The notes: generated by a model from the letters alone, not told the origin. 64,000 bases of DNA from an uncultured Lachnospiraceae bacterium (GCA_946632055.1 CAMPAR010000001.1:1-64000), one strand, 5' to 3'; positions 47,163 through 58,291 are shown, numbered from the stretch's first letter. Numbers and translations are program-made.

Positions 47163-48046
47163 CATTTGAAGAGGAACTGGCGCTGAAAACCGAAGAGGTG
47201 GAGGAGATTATCGAGCGCTTCCTTCCCAGGGAAGAGGGACTGCAGAAGACGATCTTCGAGGCGGTCAATTACAGTGTGAGAGCCGGCGGCAAGCGCCTCC
47301 GGCCGATTCTGATGCTCGAAACCTTCCGGCTGTTCGACGGACACGGGAAAACCATTGAGCCCTTTATTGCCGCTGTCGAATTTATCCATACCAGTTCCCT
47401 GATTCATGACGATCTTCCCTGCATGGACAACGATACACTGCGCAGGGGAAAGGAAACGACCTGGCACAAATACGGGGAGGACATGGGCGTCCTTTCCGGA
47501 GACGCGCTCATGATGTACGCGATGGAAACCGCGTCCGACGCTTTTTCCTATAATCTGAACACGAGAAACGTCGGGACCGCGCTCGGAATTCTCGCGAAGA
47601 AAACCGGCATCTACGGCATGATCGGCGGACAGACCGTCGACGTGGAGGAGACCGGAAAGAAGCTGACGGAAGAGCAGCTGGACTTTATCTACAGCCTGAA
47701 GACCTGCGCGCTTCTTGAGGCCGCCATGATGTGCGGCGCCGTTCTCGCGGACGCCTCTCACGAGGACGTTCTGAATGTGGAGAAAATCGCGCATAAAATC
47801 GGCATGGCTTTCCAGATCCGCGACGATATCCTGGATGTGACGGCCACGACCGAGGAGCTCGGCAAAAACGCGGGCTCCGACGAGAAGAATGAAAAGACCA
47901 CCTACGTCACCCTCTACGGAATCGAAGAGGCGGAGAAAAAGGTGGAGGCGCTGACGGAAGAGGCCGTGCATGAAATGGAAAATCTGACCGGGGAAAACCG
48001 CTTCCTTCGGGAGCTTCTCTTATCCCTCGTTCGAAGGAATAAATAA
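47159..48046 (+). CDS. ispA: Polyprenyl (farnesyl-type) diphosphate synthase
   Basis: [62 protein letters not shown]. Confidence 0.93.
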   Translation: MTFEEELALKTEEVEEIIERFLPREEGLQKTIFEAVNYSVRAGGKRLRPILMLETFRLFDGHGKTIEPFIAAVEFIHTSSLIHDDLPCMDNDTLRRGKETTWHKYGEDMGVLSGDALMMYAMETASDAFSYNLNTRNVGTALGILAKKTGIYGMIGGQTVDVEETGKKLTEEQLDFIYSLKTCALLEAAMMCGAVLADASHEDVLNVEKIAHKIGMAFQIRDDILDVTATTEELGKNAGSDEKNEKTTYVTLYGIEEAEKKVEALTEEAVHEMENLTGENRFLRELLLSLVRRNK

Positions 48047-48048
48047 AC

Positions 48049-49908
48049 ATGATCGATCAAATCCCTTCGCCCGAAGAGATCCGACGGATGCAGGCGGCCG
48101 ATTACCGGAAGCTCGCGGCAGATCTTCGGGAGTTTATTATTGATAAGGTGTCCAAAAAAGGCGGGCATCTGGCGTCCAGCCTCGGAACCGTGGAGCTCAC
48201 GATTGCTCTGCTTGCCGCCTTCGATTTCCCCTCCGATAAGATCATCTGGGACGTCGGCCATCAGTCCTATGCCTGGAAAATCCTCACGGGAAGAAAGGAC
48301 GGCTTTGATTCCCTGCGGGATTTCGGCGGACTTTCGGGCTTTCCGAAGCGGCGGGAATCCGTCTATGACAGTTTTGATACCGGGCACAGCTCCACCTCGA
48401 TTTCCGCCGGGATCGGCTTTGTGAAGGCGCGGGATCTTCAGCAGGAAGACTACCGCGTCGTCAGTGTGATCGGAGACGGATCCATGACCGGCGGGATGGC
48501 CTACGAGGCGCTGAACAACGCCTCCTCCCTGAAATCGAATTTCATCATGATTCTGAATGACAACAACATGTCCATCGGCGAAAACGCGGGCGGCATGCAC
48601 CATTATCTGATGAATATGAGGGCAGGGCGCGGCTACAACCGTGCGAAAAGAAGCGTGAAAAGGACGCTGAACCAGATTCCCGGCGTCGGCGCCGGGCTCG
48701 TGAATTTTATTTCGAATACCAAGGATTCCATGAAGGAAATGGTGGTTCCGGACGGCATGGTTTTCGAAAATCTCGGCATTACCTATCTCGGCCCCGTGGA
48801 CGGTCACAACGTGCCGGAAATGAAAAAAATCTTTGCCCGCGCAAAGGAACTGGATCGCGCGGTGCTGATTCATGTCAAGACGAAGAAGGGCAGGGGCTAT
48901 CCGCCGGCGGAAAAGAACCCCGGCGCCTGGCACGGCGTCGGCCCCTTTGACGTGGAAAGCGGGAAGCCGCTTTCGGCGCCCGGAAAGCCCGAGTATTCCG
49001 CGGTTTTCGGCGAGTGCCTGTTAAAGGAAGCCGCGAAGCGCCCGGAAGTCTGCGCTATTACGGCCGCGATGGGCGACAACACCGGCCTCTCCGCGTTTGA
49101 GAAGAAATTCCCGGAGCGCTTTTTTGACGTCGGAATCGCCGAGCAGCATGCGGTGACCTTTGCCGCGGGGCTTGCGGCGGCCGGCATGCATCCGGTCTGC
49201 GCGATTTATTCCTCCTTCCTGCAGCGCGCCTACGACCAGATCGTACACGACGTGTGCATGCAGGAGCTCCCGGTTCTGTTCTGTATTGACCGGGCGGGCC
49301 TCGTGGGAAGGGACGGCGAGACGCATCAGGGTGTCTTTGATATCAGCTTCCTCACGTCCTTCCCGAATATGACCGTCATGGCGCCGAAAAACGCGGCCGA
49401 ACTGGAGGACATGATCCGGCTCGGGCTGGAGATGAAGTCTCCCGCGGCGATCCGTTATCCGCGCGGCGAGGCCTGCACGGAGAATCCGGGAACTTATGTT
49501 AAGCCGGAATACGGAAAGGCGGAGATCGTCGAGAAGGGGCAGGAAGTCCTGATTCTGTCGGTCGGAAACCGGCTTCCGGCGGCGCTTGAAATCCGAAAAG
49601 AACTGATTCTAAGCGGTCATGACGCCGCAGTTCTGAACATGCGCTTCATCAAGCCCTGGGACCGGGAAACGGTTTCTGAGATGGCGCGCGGCTGCCGGCT
49701 TATCGTCACGCTGGAGGACGGCGTTATCCGCGGCGGATTCGGCGAGAGCGTTGCGGCGTATTTTGCCTCCGAAGGGAACAGAATTCCGGTGCTGAATATC
49801 GGCATACCGGATGAATTTGTCCCGCAGGGCAATGTGCCGGAGCTTGAAAGAGCGCTTCATGTCGATCCGAAAAGTGTCACGGAAAAGATTCTCGGGAGGC
49901 TGTCATGA
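48049..49908 (+). CDS. dxs: 1-deoxy-D-xylulose-5-phosphate synthase
   Basis: [67 protein letters not shown]. Confidence 0.97.
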   Translation: MIDQIPSPEEIRRMQAADYRKLAADLREFIIDKVSKKGGHLASSLGTVELTIALLAAFDFPSDKIIWDVGHQSYAWKILTGRKDGFDSLRDFGGLSGFPKRRESVYDSFDTGHSSTSISAGIGFVKARDLQQEDYRVVSVIGDGSMTGGMAYEALNNASSLKSNFIMILNDNNMSIGENAGGMHHYLMNMRAGRGYNRAKRSVKRTLNQIPGVGAGLVNFISNTKDSMKEMVVPDGMVFENLGITYLGPVDGHNVPEMKKIFARAKELDRAVLIHVKTKKGRGYPPAEKNPGAWHGVGPFDVESGKPLSAPGKPEYSAVFGECLLKEAAKRPEVCAITAAMGDNTGLSAFEKKFPERFFDVGIAEQHAVTFAAGLAAAGMHPVCAIYSSFLQRAYDQIVHDVCMQELPVLFCIDRAGLVGRDGETHQGVFDISFLTSFPNMTVMAPKNAAELEDMIRLGLEMKSPAAIRYPRGEACTENPGTYVKPEYGKAEIVEKGQEVLILSVGNRLPAALEIRKELILSGHDAAVLNMRFIKPWDRETVSEMARGCRLIVTLEDGVIRGGFGESVAAYFASEGNRIPVLNIGIPDEFVPQGNVPELERALHVDPKSVTEKILGRLS

Positions 49909-50702
49909 AGGAACGACTCGACGTGCTTCTCACGAATCTCGGGCTCGCGGAGTCCAGGGAGAAGGCGAAGCGCCTGATCATGGAAGGCATCGTGTATGTC
50001 AACGGGCAGAAGGAAGACAAGCCCGGCCAGAGCTTTGATATCTATTCGCCCATCGAGGTGCGCGGCAAAACGCTGAAGTATGTGTCGAGGGGCGGTCTGA
50101 AGCTGGAAAAAGCCATGGAAATCTGGCCGATTGAGCTCACGGAAAAGGTCTGCATGGATATCGGTGCGTCAACCGGCGGCTTCACGGACTGCATGCTGCA
50201 GTGCGGCGCTTCTAAGGTGTACGCGGTGGATGTCGGACACGGACAGCTCGCCTGGAAACTTCGGAATGATCCGAGAGTCGTGAACCTCGAGAAGACCAAT
50301 GTCCGGTATCTCACGGAAGCGGAAATCCCGGAGCCGGTTTCCTTCGCGTCCATCGACGTCAGCTTCATCTCGCTCTGCCTCGTGCTTCCGCCGGTGCAGG
50401 CGCTGCTTTCTCCGGGTGCGGAGCTCGTGGCTTTGATTAAACCGCAGTTTGAAGCCGGGCGGGAGAAGGTCGGAAAGAAGGGCGTCGTCCGGGAACGGAG
50501 CACGCATCTGGAGTGCTGCAGGAAAGTCATGGACTTTGCCGAAAGCCTGGGATTTACGGTGCTCGGACTGGACTTTTCCCCGATCAAAGGCCCGGAGGGA
50601 AATATCGAATATCTGCTGTATCTCTCTAACAGGAAAAAAGAGGAAAACGCGCCCGGAATCGATCCGGAAGCGGTTGTGAATCTCTCCCATGAACTGCTGT
50701 GA
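49905..50702 (+). CDS. tlyA: TlyA family RNA methyltransferase
   Basis: S4 domain [59 protein letters not shown]. Confidence 0.93.
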   Translation: MKERLDVLLTNLGLAESREKAKRLIMEGIVYVNGQKEDKPGQSFDIYSPIEVRGKTLKYVSRGGLKLEKAMEIWPIELTEKVCMDIGASTGGFTDCMLQCGASKVYAVDVGHGQLAWKLRNDPRVVNLEKTNVRYLTEAEIPEPVSFASIDVSFISLCLVLPPVQALLSPGAELVALIKPQFEAGREKVGKKGVVRERSTHLECCRKVMDFAESLGFTVLGLDFSPIKGPEGNIEYLLYLSNRKKEENAPGIDPEAVVNLSHELL

Positions 50703-50711
50703 AGGATTGGA

Positions 50712-51548
50712 ATGAAAAAGTTTTTTATTATTCCGAATGTTGAAAAGCCGGAGGCCATGGCCTTTTCCGGCAGGCTGCGCACCTATATCGAGGAACAGGG
50801 CGGAGAAGCGGCGGTCGCCGGAAACCGGGACTTTGACGGAGAACGCTTCGTCAGCGTCTCGGAGGTGCCGGCGGGAACGGAAGGCATCATTACGCTCGGC
50901 GGCGACGGGACGATCATCCAGGCCGCGCGCGATACGGATGAGCTGATGCTGCCCGTCCTCGGCGTGAACATGGGAACCCTCGGATTCCTGGCAGAAACGG
51001 ATTCCCGGCGCGCCTTCGATGCGGTCAACCGGCTGTTCCGGGACGAATATATGGTGGAGGAGCGGATGATGATCCGCGGAAAAGTGATCCGCGGCGGTGA
51101 AGTCATCTGCGAGAACGCCAGCCTGAATGACGTGGTGCTTCGGACCGCCGGGCTTTCCACGGTGGAATTTGACTTCTGCGTCAACGGCGAACTCATTAAA
51201 ACCTATCACGGGGACGGCATGATCCTCTGCACCCCGACGGGCTCAACCGCCTATAATCTGTCTGCAGGCGGTCCGATCGTGATGCCGAGCGCGAGCATGA
51301 TTCTCGCGACGCCCCTGAACCCCCATACGATGCTTCAGCGGAGCATTGTGCTCCCGGATGACGCATCCGTCTCCCTCCGGATATCCGGAACCCGGACGGG
51401 AGAGGTGCTGGTCAGCTTTGACGGCACCGTGTACCCCGGCCTCGCATGCGGCGACGAGATCCAAGTCAGGAAAGACGAGAAGAAGGTGCGCCTTCTGAAG
51501 CTGGAGAAAGACAGCTTCCTGGAGGTCCTTCGGAACAAACTGGAGTAA
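50712..51548 (+). CDS. nadK: NAD kinase
   Basis: GIITLGGDGTIIQAAR; GVNMGTLGFLAE; TYHGDGMILCTPTGSTAYNLSAGGPIV. Confidence 0.95.
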   Translation: MKKFFIIPNVEKPEAMAFSGRLRTYIEEQGGEAAVAGNRDFDGERFVSVSEVPAGTEGIITLGGDGTIIQAARDTDELMLPVLGVNMGTLGFLAETDSRRAFDAVNRLFRDEYMVEERMMIRGKVIRGGEVICENASLNDVVLRTAGLSTVEFDFCVNGELIKTYHGDGMILCTPTGSTAYNLSAGGPIVMPSASMILATPLNPHTMLQRSIVLPDDASVSLRISGTRTGEVLVSFDGTVYPGLACGDEIQVRKDEKKVRLLKLEKDSFLEVLRNKLE

Positions 51549-51551
51549 AGC

Positions 51552-53222
51552 ATGCTGGAATACTTACATGTCAGGAACATTGCGCTGATCCGGGAAGCGG
51601 AGCTTGTGCTCTCGGATCATCTGAACATTCTTTCCGGTGAAACCGGCGCCGGAAAATCGATTCTGCTCGGGTCACTGGGCTTAGCGCTCGGCGAGCGTGG
51701 AAGCACGGATCTTCTCAGAACCGGCGAAAGCGAAGGCTTTGTGGAGCTCGTCTTTTCCGTCACGGACCCGGACACGCTTGCAAGGCTCGCGGAGGAATCC
51801 GTACAGCCGGAGGACGGGAAGCTGATCCTGTCCCGGCGAATTTCGGACAAGCGGAGCATCCTGCGCCTGAACGGAGAAGTGGTCTCCGCGTCCTTTGTGC
51901 GGAAAATATCCTCGTTGCTTCTTGATATCCACGGGCAGCACGAGCATCAGTCGCTCCTTAACGAGGAAAACCATCTTTCGGTGCTGGACGGCTACGCGAA
52001 GGAGACGATCCGGGAGGCGCTTCTTGCCTATCAGGACTGCTATGCGTCCTACCGGAAGCTGAAGGAGGAGATCCGCGCGCTCGGCGGCGGAGACGATGAG
52101 GAACGGCGCAGGCGCATGGATTTCATCGGGTTCCAGATTTCGGAAATCGAGGAGGCGGGAATCCGGCGCGGCGAAGAAGAGGCGCTGACGGAGGAGCTGA
52201 AAAAACTATCCTCCGCGGCGGCGATCACGGCCGGTTTGCAGGAAACGTCCGATGCGCTTTCCGGGCAGAACGCCGACGGAATATCATCCTCGATCCGCGC
52301 GCTTCAGGCGCTCCTTGGCGTTGACCCCTCGCTTTCGGCGCTCGTTTCGGAGCTTCGGGATATCGAATCGCTGATGCAGGATGCCGCTGAGGACGCTAAG
52401 GAGCGGCTTCAGAATCTGGAGTCCGACCCGGCGCGACAGGACGAGGTCGAAACGCGGCTCGCGCTGCTTTCCCGGATGAAGCGAAAGTACGGAAACTCGG
52501 AGGAGGAGATTTTACGGACCTGCGATCAGCTTCAGTCCGAATACGACCAGCTCCGGGACTTTGATGAAAACAAAGAGGAAATGCTCCTGCGGCTTTCGGA
52601 GCTGAAGAAAAAGCTGATCGAGGCCGCGAAGGCGCTGCATGAGCGGAGGCTTCTCGCCGCCCGGGATTTCGAGGGGGAAATGACGGAAGCCCTGAAGGAT
52701 CTCAACTTCCTGCAGGTGGTTTTCAGCGCCGAAGTGACGGAGACCAACCGCTTTACGAAGAACGGGGCGGATGAGGTGCGCTTCCTCATCTCCACGAATC
52801 CCGGCGAACCGGTGAAGCCCCTTTCGAAGGTGGCTTCCGGCGGCGAGCTTTCCAGAATCATGCTGGCGATCAAGTCGCTTTCGGCGGATACGGACCGGAT
52901 CGGGACACTGGTGTTCGATGAAATCGACTCCGGAATCAGCGGAAAAACCGCGGCGAGCGTGGCGCGCAAGATGCGCCGCATCGCGAAAAACCACCAGGTG
53001 ATCTGCATCAGCCATCTGCCGCAGATCGTCTCGGCCGCGGATCATCACTTCCTGATCGAGAAGACCGCGGAGGACGGAAGCGCCGTGACAAAGGTCACTG
53101 AGCTTTCCGAAGAGGAGAGCGTCCGGGAGATCGCGCGGCTTCTCGGCGCCGGAGAGGAAACCGAGGCGGGGCTTGAAAACGCGCGGGAAATGAAGGGCAT
53201 GATGAATACGGACCGGACGTAA
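51552..53222 (+). CDS. recN: DNA repair protein RecN
   Basis: MLEYLHVRNIALIREAELVLSDHLNILSGETGAGKSILLGSLGLALG; LVFDEIDSGISGKTAASVARKM. Confidence 0.96.
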   Translation: MLEYLHVRNIALIREAELVLSDHLNILSGETGAGKSILLGSLGLALGERGSTDLLRTGESEGFVELVFSVTDPDTLARLAEESVQPEDGKLILSRRISDKRSILRLNGEVVSASFVRKISSLLLDIHGQHEHQSLLNEENHLSVLDGYAKETIREALLAYQDCYASYRKLKEEIRALGGGDDEERRRRMDFIGFQISEIEEAGIRRGEEEALTEELKKLSSAAAITAGLQETSDALSGQNADGISSSIRALQALLGVDPSLSALVSELRDIESLMQDAAEDAKERLQNLESDPARQDEVETRLALLSRMKRKYGNSEEEILRTCDQLQSEYDQLRDFDENKEEMLLRLSELKKKLIEAAKALHERRLLAARDFEGEMTEALKDLNFLQVVFSAEVTETNRFTKNGADEVRFLISTNPGEPVKPLSKVASGGELSRIMLAIKSLSADTDRIGTLVFDEIDSGISGKTAASVARKMRRIAKNHQVICISHLPQIVSAADHHFLIEKTAEDGSAVTKVTELSEEESVREIARLLGAGEETEAGLENAREMKGMMNTDRT

Positions 53223-53268
53223 AAACCGGGTATAAGACAGAATAAATTGGGCGAAGGAGAGGTGCTTT

Positions 53269-54501
53269 ATGAGTCAGAGAGAAGATGTGATTGCGATTGT
53301 TAAGAAATCCGTTCAGGCCGTTATGCCGCAGCGTTCCGTCCGGGACGCGCTTGCCGGGATGAACTTTGCGAGCGACCGGCTGTACCTTGTGGCGGCCGGA
53401 AAAGCGGCTTATTCCATGGCAAAGGCGGCGGAAGCCGTGCTCGGCGAGAAGATCCGCGACGGCGTGGTCATCACAAAATACGGGCACGCAAAGACGCCGC
53501 TCCAGCATTCCAGAATCTTCGAGGCCGGACATCCCACGCCGGACCGGAATTCCTATGAAGCCACGCAGAAGGCGATCGACATGGTCTACGGGCTTTCGGA
53601 GCAGGACGAGGTGCTGTTCCTTCTGTCCGGCGGCGCGTCCAGCCTTTTCGAGGTGCCGATCATCGCGGAGGACGACCTGAAAACGATCACGGACAAGCTC
53701 CTCGCGTCCGGCGCGGACATTCATGAAATCAACATGGTCAGAAAGCACCTGTCGCAGGTAAAGGGCGGCCGTTTCGCGCTCGCCTGCTTCCCGGCGAAGG
53801 TTCATGTGATCGCCCTTTCCGACGTCATCGGAAACGATCTTTCGACGATCGGCTCCGGCCCATGCTATCCGGATAAATCTACCGGAGAAGAGGCCTTCTC
53901 GGTCCTCGAGAAATACCATATCAAGCTGAACGCGGATATCATCGAGACCCTGATGCTCGATACGCCGAAGTCGCTCAGCAACGCCGATCATCAGGTGATC
54001 GGGGATGTGTCGAAGCTCTGTGCGGCCGCGAAAGACGCCTGCGAGGCGCTCGGCTACCGCACGGTCGTCCTGACCGATTCCCTGAACTGCGAGGCGAAGG
54101 ATGCCGGGGCCTTCCTGGCGTCAATCGCGCGTTTCTATCAGGGAACGAAGAAGAGCCTCGCCTTCATCGCCGGCGGAGAAACCGTGGTGAAGCTCACGGG
54201 AGACGGCCTCGGCGGCAGAAACCAGGAGCTTGCGCTTTCCGCGGCGGACGGCATCGCGGGACTCAAGGACACGGTAATTTTCAGCTTCGGCTCCGACGGG
54301 ACGGACGGCCCGACCGACGCGGCGGGCGGCTTTGTCGACGGAACAACGAAGGAGAAGCTGGAGGAAGCCGGTCTGAAGATCTATGAGGTTCTCCGGAAGA
54401 ACGATTCCTATCACGCACTTCAGGCTGTACAGAGCCTGATCGTGACGGGACCGACGGGCACCAACGTGAACGACGTCGCCGTGGTCCTGATCAAAAGATA
54501 A
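53269..54501 (+). CDS. Glycerate 2-kinase (DUF4147 family)
   Basis: VAAGKAAYSMAKAAEAVLG; GHPTPDRNSYEAT; LLSGGASSLFEVP; GTDGPTDAAGGFVDG. Confidence 0.92.
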   Translation: MSQREDVIAIVKKSVQAVMPQRSVRDALAGMNFASDRLYLVAAGKAAYSMAKAAEAVLGEKIRDGVVITKYGHAKTPLQHSRIFEAGHPTPDRNSYEATQKAIDMVYGLSEQDEVLFLLSGGASSLFEVPIIAEDDLKTITDKLLASGADIHEINMVRKHLSQVKGGRFALACFPAKVHVIALSDVIGNDLSTIGSGPCYPDKSTGEEAFSVLEKYHIKLNADIIETLMLDTPKSLSNADHQVIGDVSKLCAAAKDACEALGYRTVVLTDSLNCEAKDAGAFLASIARFYQGTKKSLAFIAGGETVVKLTGDGLGGRNQELALSAADGIAGLKDTVIFSFGSDGTDGPTDAAGGFVDGTTKEKLEEAGLKIYEVLRKNDSYHALQAVQSLIVTGPTGTNVNDVAVVLIKR

Positions 54502-54541
54502 ATGATTTTTCTGCAACCCTTCCTGACCGGACGCTGTCTGT

Positions 54542-55132
54542 ATGTTTGAAGAGAAAAGAGGGACCCGAATCTTGGAAGACGCAAAGATTGTCGAGCTCTA
54601 TTTTGACCGGGATGAAGCCGCCGTGGCGGAAACCGCCGTGAAATACGGCAGCTACTGCCACACGGTGTCCTACAATGTCCTCCGGGATGCGGAGGACGCC
54701 GAGGAATGTGTCAACGACACCTGGCTTCATACCTGGAACGCCATTCCGCCGACGCGGCCGGATTCCCTGAAGGCCTTTGTCGGGCGGATCGCGCGGAATC
54801 TCTCCCTGAACCGGCTGAAGGAGAAGAACGCCCTGAAACGGGGTGCCGGAGAGGCGGACGCGGCGCTCGAAGAGCTGGACGAATTCATTGCATCCGGTGC
54901 GACGGTGGAAGATGAGGTTGAGGGGCGGCTGTTAAAGGACGAGATCAACCGTTTTCTTGGCGGACTTTCCAGGAATATGCGGGTGGTTTTTGTGCAGCGC
55001 TATTTCTATTTCAGTACGGTAAAGGAAATTGCGGCGAATCTCGGATTGACGGAGAATAATGTCAAATCCCTTCTCTTCAGGGCAAGAAACAAACTGAAAG
55101 AGCATCTTGAGAAGGAGGGCTTTGTGCTGTGA
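54542..55132 (+). CDS. ECF-type RNA polymerase sigma-70 factor
   Basis: NVLRDAEDAEECVNDTWLHTWNAIPPTRPDSLKAFVGRIARNLSLNRLK; KEIAANLGLTENNVKSLLFRARNKLKEHL. Confidence 0.9.
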   Translation: MFEEKRGTRILEDAKIVELYFDRDEAAVAETAVKYGSYCHTVSYNVLRDAEDAEECVNDTWLHTWNAIPPTRPDSLKAFVGRIARNLSLNRLKEKNALKRGAGEADAALEELDEFIASGATVEDEVEGRLLKDEINRFLGGLSRNMRVVFVQRYFYFSTVKEIAANLGLTENNVKSLLFRARNKLKEHLEKEGFVL

Positions 55133-55896
55133 AGGACAATCGAATCATTCAGGCGGTTTCGGATATCGATGACGCCTATATTCTGGAGGCGGACCCCGAA
55201 AACGCGGGAAAAAGAATACGCGCGGGACGGATTCGTGTGATCCGGACGCTCAGCATCGCGGCAGCGGCGCTCCTTGTGACGCTGGCGGGCGTTTTCGCGG
55301 GGATTCTTCTCATCCGTCCCTCGAAGAGCAGTGACAACAAAGCAGCAGCGGATATGCAGGCGGAGGCCGCGGCGGAGGAGTACGAATACGCCGAAGAAAC
55401 GCGGGCAGAGAGCGCGATGCGGACGGAGGAGAAATCTGCCGGAATGCTGACGGAAGCCGCGATGGACGCGGAAGCGGACGCCGAAATGCTGATGGATGAT
55501 GCAGCGGGAGCGCCGGCCGATGCGGAAGAGGTACCTGACGGTGCGCTGAACGAAGCGGTCACGGCGGGAGCAGAACGCTTCACCTTTGCCGAAGTGTCGG
55601 ACGGAGCGCTGGTTCTTCTTGTACAGGCCGGATTTCAGGACATCACGATTACGGAGGAGAACGCCGCCTTTACGCTGCTCCTTTCGGACGGAACGAAGTC
55701 GCTGTACCGCGTGGAGCCCGCAGACAACGCGGCGGAGGACGCCGGGTACGGCACGGTGGAGGTCCGGACGGAGGAAGGCGCCGGGGAGGAAATCTTCCTG
55801 GTTTCCCGGGAGATGCTTGCGGCGGAAACCCCGGAGGAACTGCAGGCACTTTATGACGGAGCCTTTGAGATGTGCACGGCTCCGCAGGAAGAATAA
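55129..55896 (+). CDS. Membrane protein, probable anti-sigma-type partner of the upstream ECF sigma factor
   Basis: Overlaps sigma factor stop; single TM TLSIAAAALLVTLAGVFAGILLIRP; acidic extracytoplasmic region. Confidence 0.65.
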   Translation: MKDNRIIQAVSDIDDAYILEADPENAGKRIRAGRIRVIRTLSIAAAALLVTLAGVFAGILLIRPSKSSDNKAAADMQAEAAAEEYEYAEETRAESAMRTEEKSAGMLTEAAMDAEADAEMLMDDAAGAPADAEEVPDGALNEAVTAGAERFTFAEVSDGALVLLVQAGFQDITITEENAAFTLLLSDGTKSLYRVEPADNAAEDAGYGTVEVRTEEGAGEEIFLVSREMLAAETPEELQALYDGAFEMCTAPQEE

Positions 55897-55914
55897 TTCA
55901 GGAGAGTACCCCAC

Positions 55915-56463
55915 TTGTCCAATTTTACCGAAAATGCGATTAAACGGTCGTTTATCCGGCTGCTGGAAAAAAAGCAGCTGAAAAACATTACGATCCGTGA
56001 TATTGTGGATGACTGCGGCATCAACCGCAGTTCTTTCTACTACCATTTTCAGGACATTCCGGCGCTTCTCGAGAAGATTATTCAGGAGGGCTCGGACTCG
56101 ATCATCCGGAAGAACGCAAGCGGTTCTCTTGTCGAATGCATGGACGGCGTGGTGAAGTTCCTTTCCCGCTATCAGAAGTCCGTGATTCATGTCTATAAGG
56201 CCGTGGACCGCGAGGTGTTTATCCAGTGGACCGAGCGGGCATGCAGCTATTTTGTATCCAGCTATCTGGACCGCGCGCTGACGGAAGGGGAGATTACGGA
56301 GCGCACGAAGCACCGGATTACCCAGTATTATCTGTATCTCGTGACCGGCTTCATGCTCCGGTGGATCGACGCCGGGCTGGACGAAGGAATGCCGGCGGAA
56401 TTCATCGAGCTCCTGGAAAAGACCTGCGACGTCAGGGAGCTCGTCACCCGGTTTTCTTCATAA
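55915..56463 (+). CDS. TetR family transcriptional regulator
   Basis: AIKRSFIRLLEKKQLKNITIRDIVDDCGINRSSFYYHFQDI; probable TTG start. Confidence 0.85.
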   Translation: MSNFTENAIKRSFIRLLEKKQLKNITIRDIVDDCGINRSSFYYHFQDIPALLEKIIQEGSDSIIRKNASGSLVECMDGVVKFLSRYQKSVIHVYKAVDREVFIQWTERACSYFVSSYLDRALTEGEITERTKHRITQYYLYLVTGFMLRWIDAGLDEGMPAEFIELLEKTCDVRELVTRFSS

Positions 56464-56467
56464 AAAA

Positions 56468-56556
56468 TCGAGCCGAGGGGTATGGGTATCCTCACAAGGC
56501 GTATGTGAAACCGCGCCGCAGGAGGATACCCATCTCGCAGGCGAGTTTCGCGATAC
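56468..56556. repeat. Palindromic element, copy 2
   Basis: TCGAGCCGAGGGG flank; perfect stem ATGGGTATCCTC (56482-56493)/GAGGATACCCAT (56522-56533); CTCGCAGGCGAGTTTCGCGATAC flank. Confidence 0.85.
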
Positions 56557-56557
56557 A

Positions 56558-56599
56558 CAGAGGAGGCCCCGGGCAGTAATGCCCGGGGCCTCCTCTGTT
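56558..56599. terminator. Strong terminator hairpin between convergent tetR and PPK2 genes
   Basis: AGAGGAGGCCCCGGGCA gtaa TGCCCGGGGCCTCCTCT. Confidence 0.88.
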
Positions 56600-56621
56600 C
56601 ATTATATATACAAAATTTCAG

Positions 56622-58103
56622 TTACTTCTGCTCCTTGCAGGCCTTCTTGCAGGCGTCAATCACAATCCGGAGCGCCTTCAGGCGGGCGTAGCGTTTGTCG
56701 TTGGATTCCAGAATATACCAGGGCGCGAAGACGGTGGAGGTCTTCTGAAGCATCTCGTTCACGGCTTCCTCATAGAGATCCCACTTTTCGCGGTTCCGCC
56801 AGTCCTCATCCGTGATTTTCCACTGCTTTTCGGGCGTGTTCTGGCGGTCGGTGAAGCGCTCGAGCTGGGTCTCGTTATCGATCTGCACCCAGAACTTGAT
56901 GACCACCGCACCCCAGTCCGACAGTTCCTTCTCAAATTCGTTCATCTCGTTGTAGGCGCGCTGCCAGTCATTCTCGGAGCAGAAGCCCTCGAGACGCTCG
57001 ACCATGACCCGGCCATACCAGGTGCGGTCAAAGATGGCGATGTGTCCGGTCTTCGGCAGTCGGTTCCAGAAGCGCCAGAGGAAATGACGCGCCTTTTCGT
57101 GAGGCTCGGGACTCGCGATCGGGTGCACCACATAGCCGCGCGGGTCCAGAGCGCCGGCGATCCGCTTGATATTGCCGCCCTTGCCGGCCGCGTCCCAGCC
57201 CTCGTAAGCGATGATGACCGGAATCTTACGGCGGTAGAGCTCGTTGTGAAGGCTGCGGAGCTCCTTCTGCAGCTTGTCGAGTTCGCTGCGGTATTCCTCC
57301 TCGGAGACGGTCTTGTCCTTCAGGGAGATTTCGCTTAAGAGCGGCATCTCAACGAGCGGGAAGGTGTTCTGCAGAATCGGCACGGCGAGCGCGTGGTTCT
57401 TGAGCGCGGTATCGATGCCCTGATTCAGGAATTCCAGCACCTGCAGCTCCGCCCATTTCCGGTCTTTGGCGTCGATGATGTACCAGGGAGAGGTCGAGCG
57501 GTTCGTGCCTTCGAGATACCGGTCGTAGAGCTTCTCATAGCGGTCGTAGTGCTTGTTCTGCTCTTCGTCGGCGTGACTCACGCGCCAGCTCGTGTTCTTG
57601 TCGGACAGCAGATCCTTCAGGCGCTTTTTCTGCTCCTTGCGGTCGATCTGGAAGAAGAATTTCATGACAAGATAGCCGTTGTCCGTGAGAGACCGTTCGG
57701 TGGTATTAATGCTGCGGATCCGCTTCTCATAGTCTTTTTCGGAGAGCTCTCCGTCCGCGAGCCCCTGAATGATTTCCTCCATCCAGTAGCCGTCGAAGAA
57801 TTCGAACTTGCCGGCTTCCGGAATTTCCAGCATGTAGCGGTACAGGAAGGGGTAGCGCTTTTCTTCTTCGGTCGCGGGCGCCATGGTTTTCACGCGGAAG
57901 AAGCGGGGGTCGATATTCCTGATGACCCGGCCGATCACGCTGCCTTTGCCGGCGGCTCCCCAGCCTTCAAAAATCACCATGACCGGGAGCTTCGCCTCTT
58001 TGATCTTATTCTGGTATCCGGCCAGCGTTTCCTGTTCCTTTTTGAGTGCAAGACGCAGGGTCTCGTCATCGGGCTTTGCGGCTTTCACAAAATCTTTCAA
58101 CAT
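56622..58103 (-). CDS. pap: Polyphosphate:AMP phosphotransferase (two PPK2 domains)
   Basis: Two Walker A/PPK2 blocks: VMVIFEGWGAAGKGSVIGRVIRNIDPR and VIIAYEGWDAAGKGGNIKRIAGALDPRGY. Confidence 0.93.
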   Translation of the reverse strand: MLKDFVKAAKPDDETLRLALKKEQETLAGYQNKIKEAKLPVMVIFEGWGAAGKGSVIGRVIRNIDPRFFRVKTMAPATEEEKRYPFLYRYMLEIPEAGKFEFFDGYWMEEIIQGLADGELSEKDYEKRIRSINTTERSLTDNGYLVMKFFFQIDRKEQKKRLKDLLSDKNTSWRVSHADEEQNKHYDRYEKLYDRYLEGTNRSTSPWYIIDAKDRKWAELQVLEFLNQGIDTALKNHALAVPILQNTFPLVEMPLLSEISLKDKTVSEEEYRSELDKLQKELRSLHNELYRRKIPVIIAYEGWDAAGKGGNIKRIAGALDPRGYVVHPIASPEPHEKARHFLWRFWNRLPKTGHIAIFDRTWYGRVMVERLEGFCSENDWQRAYNEMNEFEKELSDWGAVVIKFWVQIDNETQLERFTDRQNTPEKQWKITDEDWRNREKWDLYEEAVNEMLQKTSTVFAPWYILESNDKRYARLKALRIVIDACKKACKEQK

Positions 58104-58291
58104 GGAGCGTCCTCCTTTTTACGTGCAATCATATTCTTGTGAATCATTCACAATTGCTTTCGCATTCCTGATTCTATTTATAGCCATATTTCATGAATCT
58201 GTCAAGAGAAATCGGCCCGGAACCCGGTAAATTTACGAAAAAACGGTTGACGGAGCCTTCTTCCCTATGGTATTCTTTTTCTGATAAGGGG

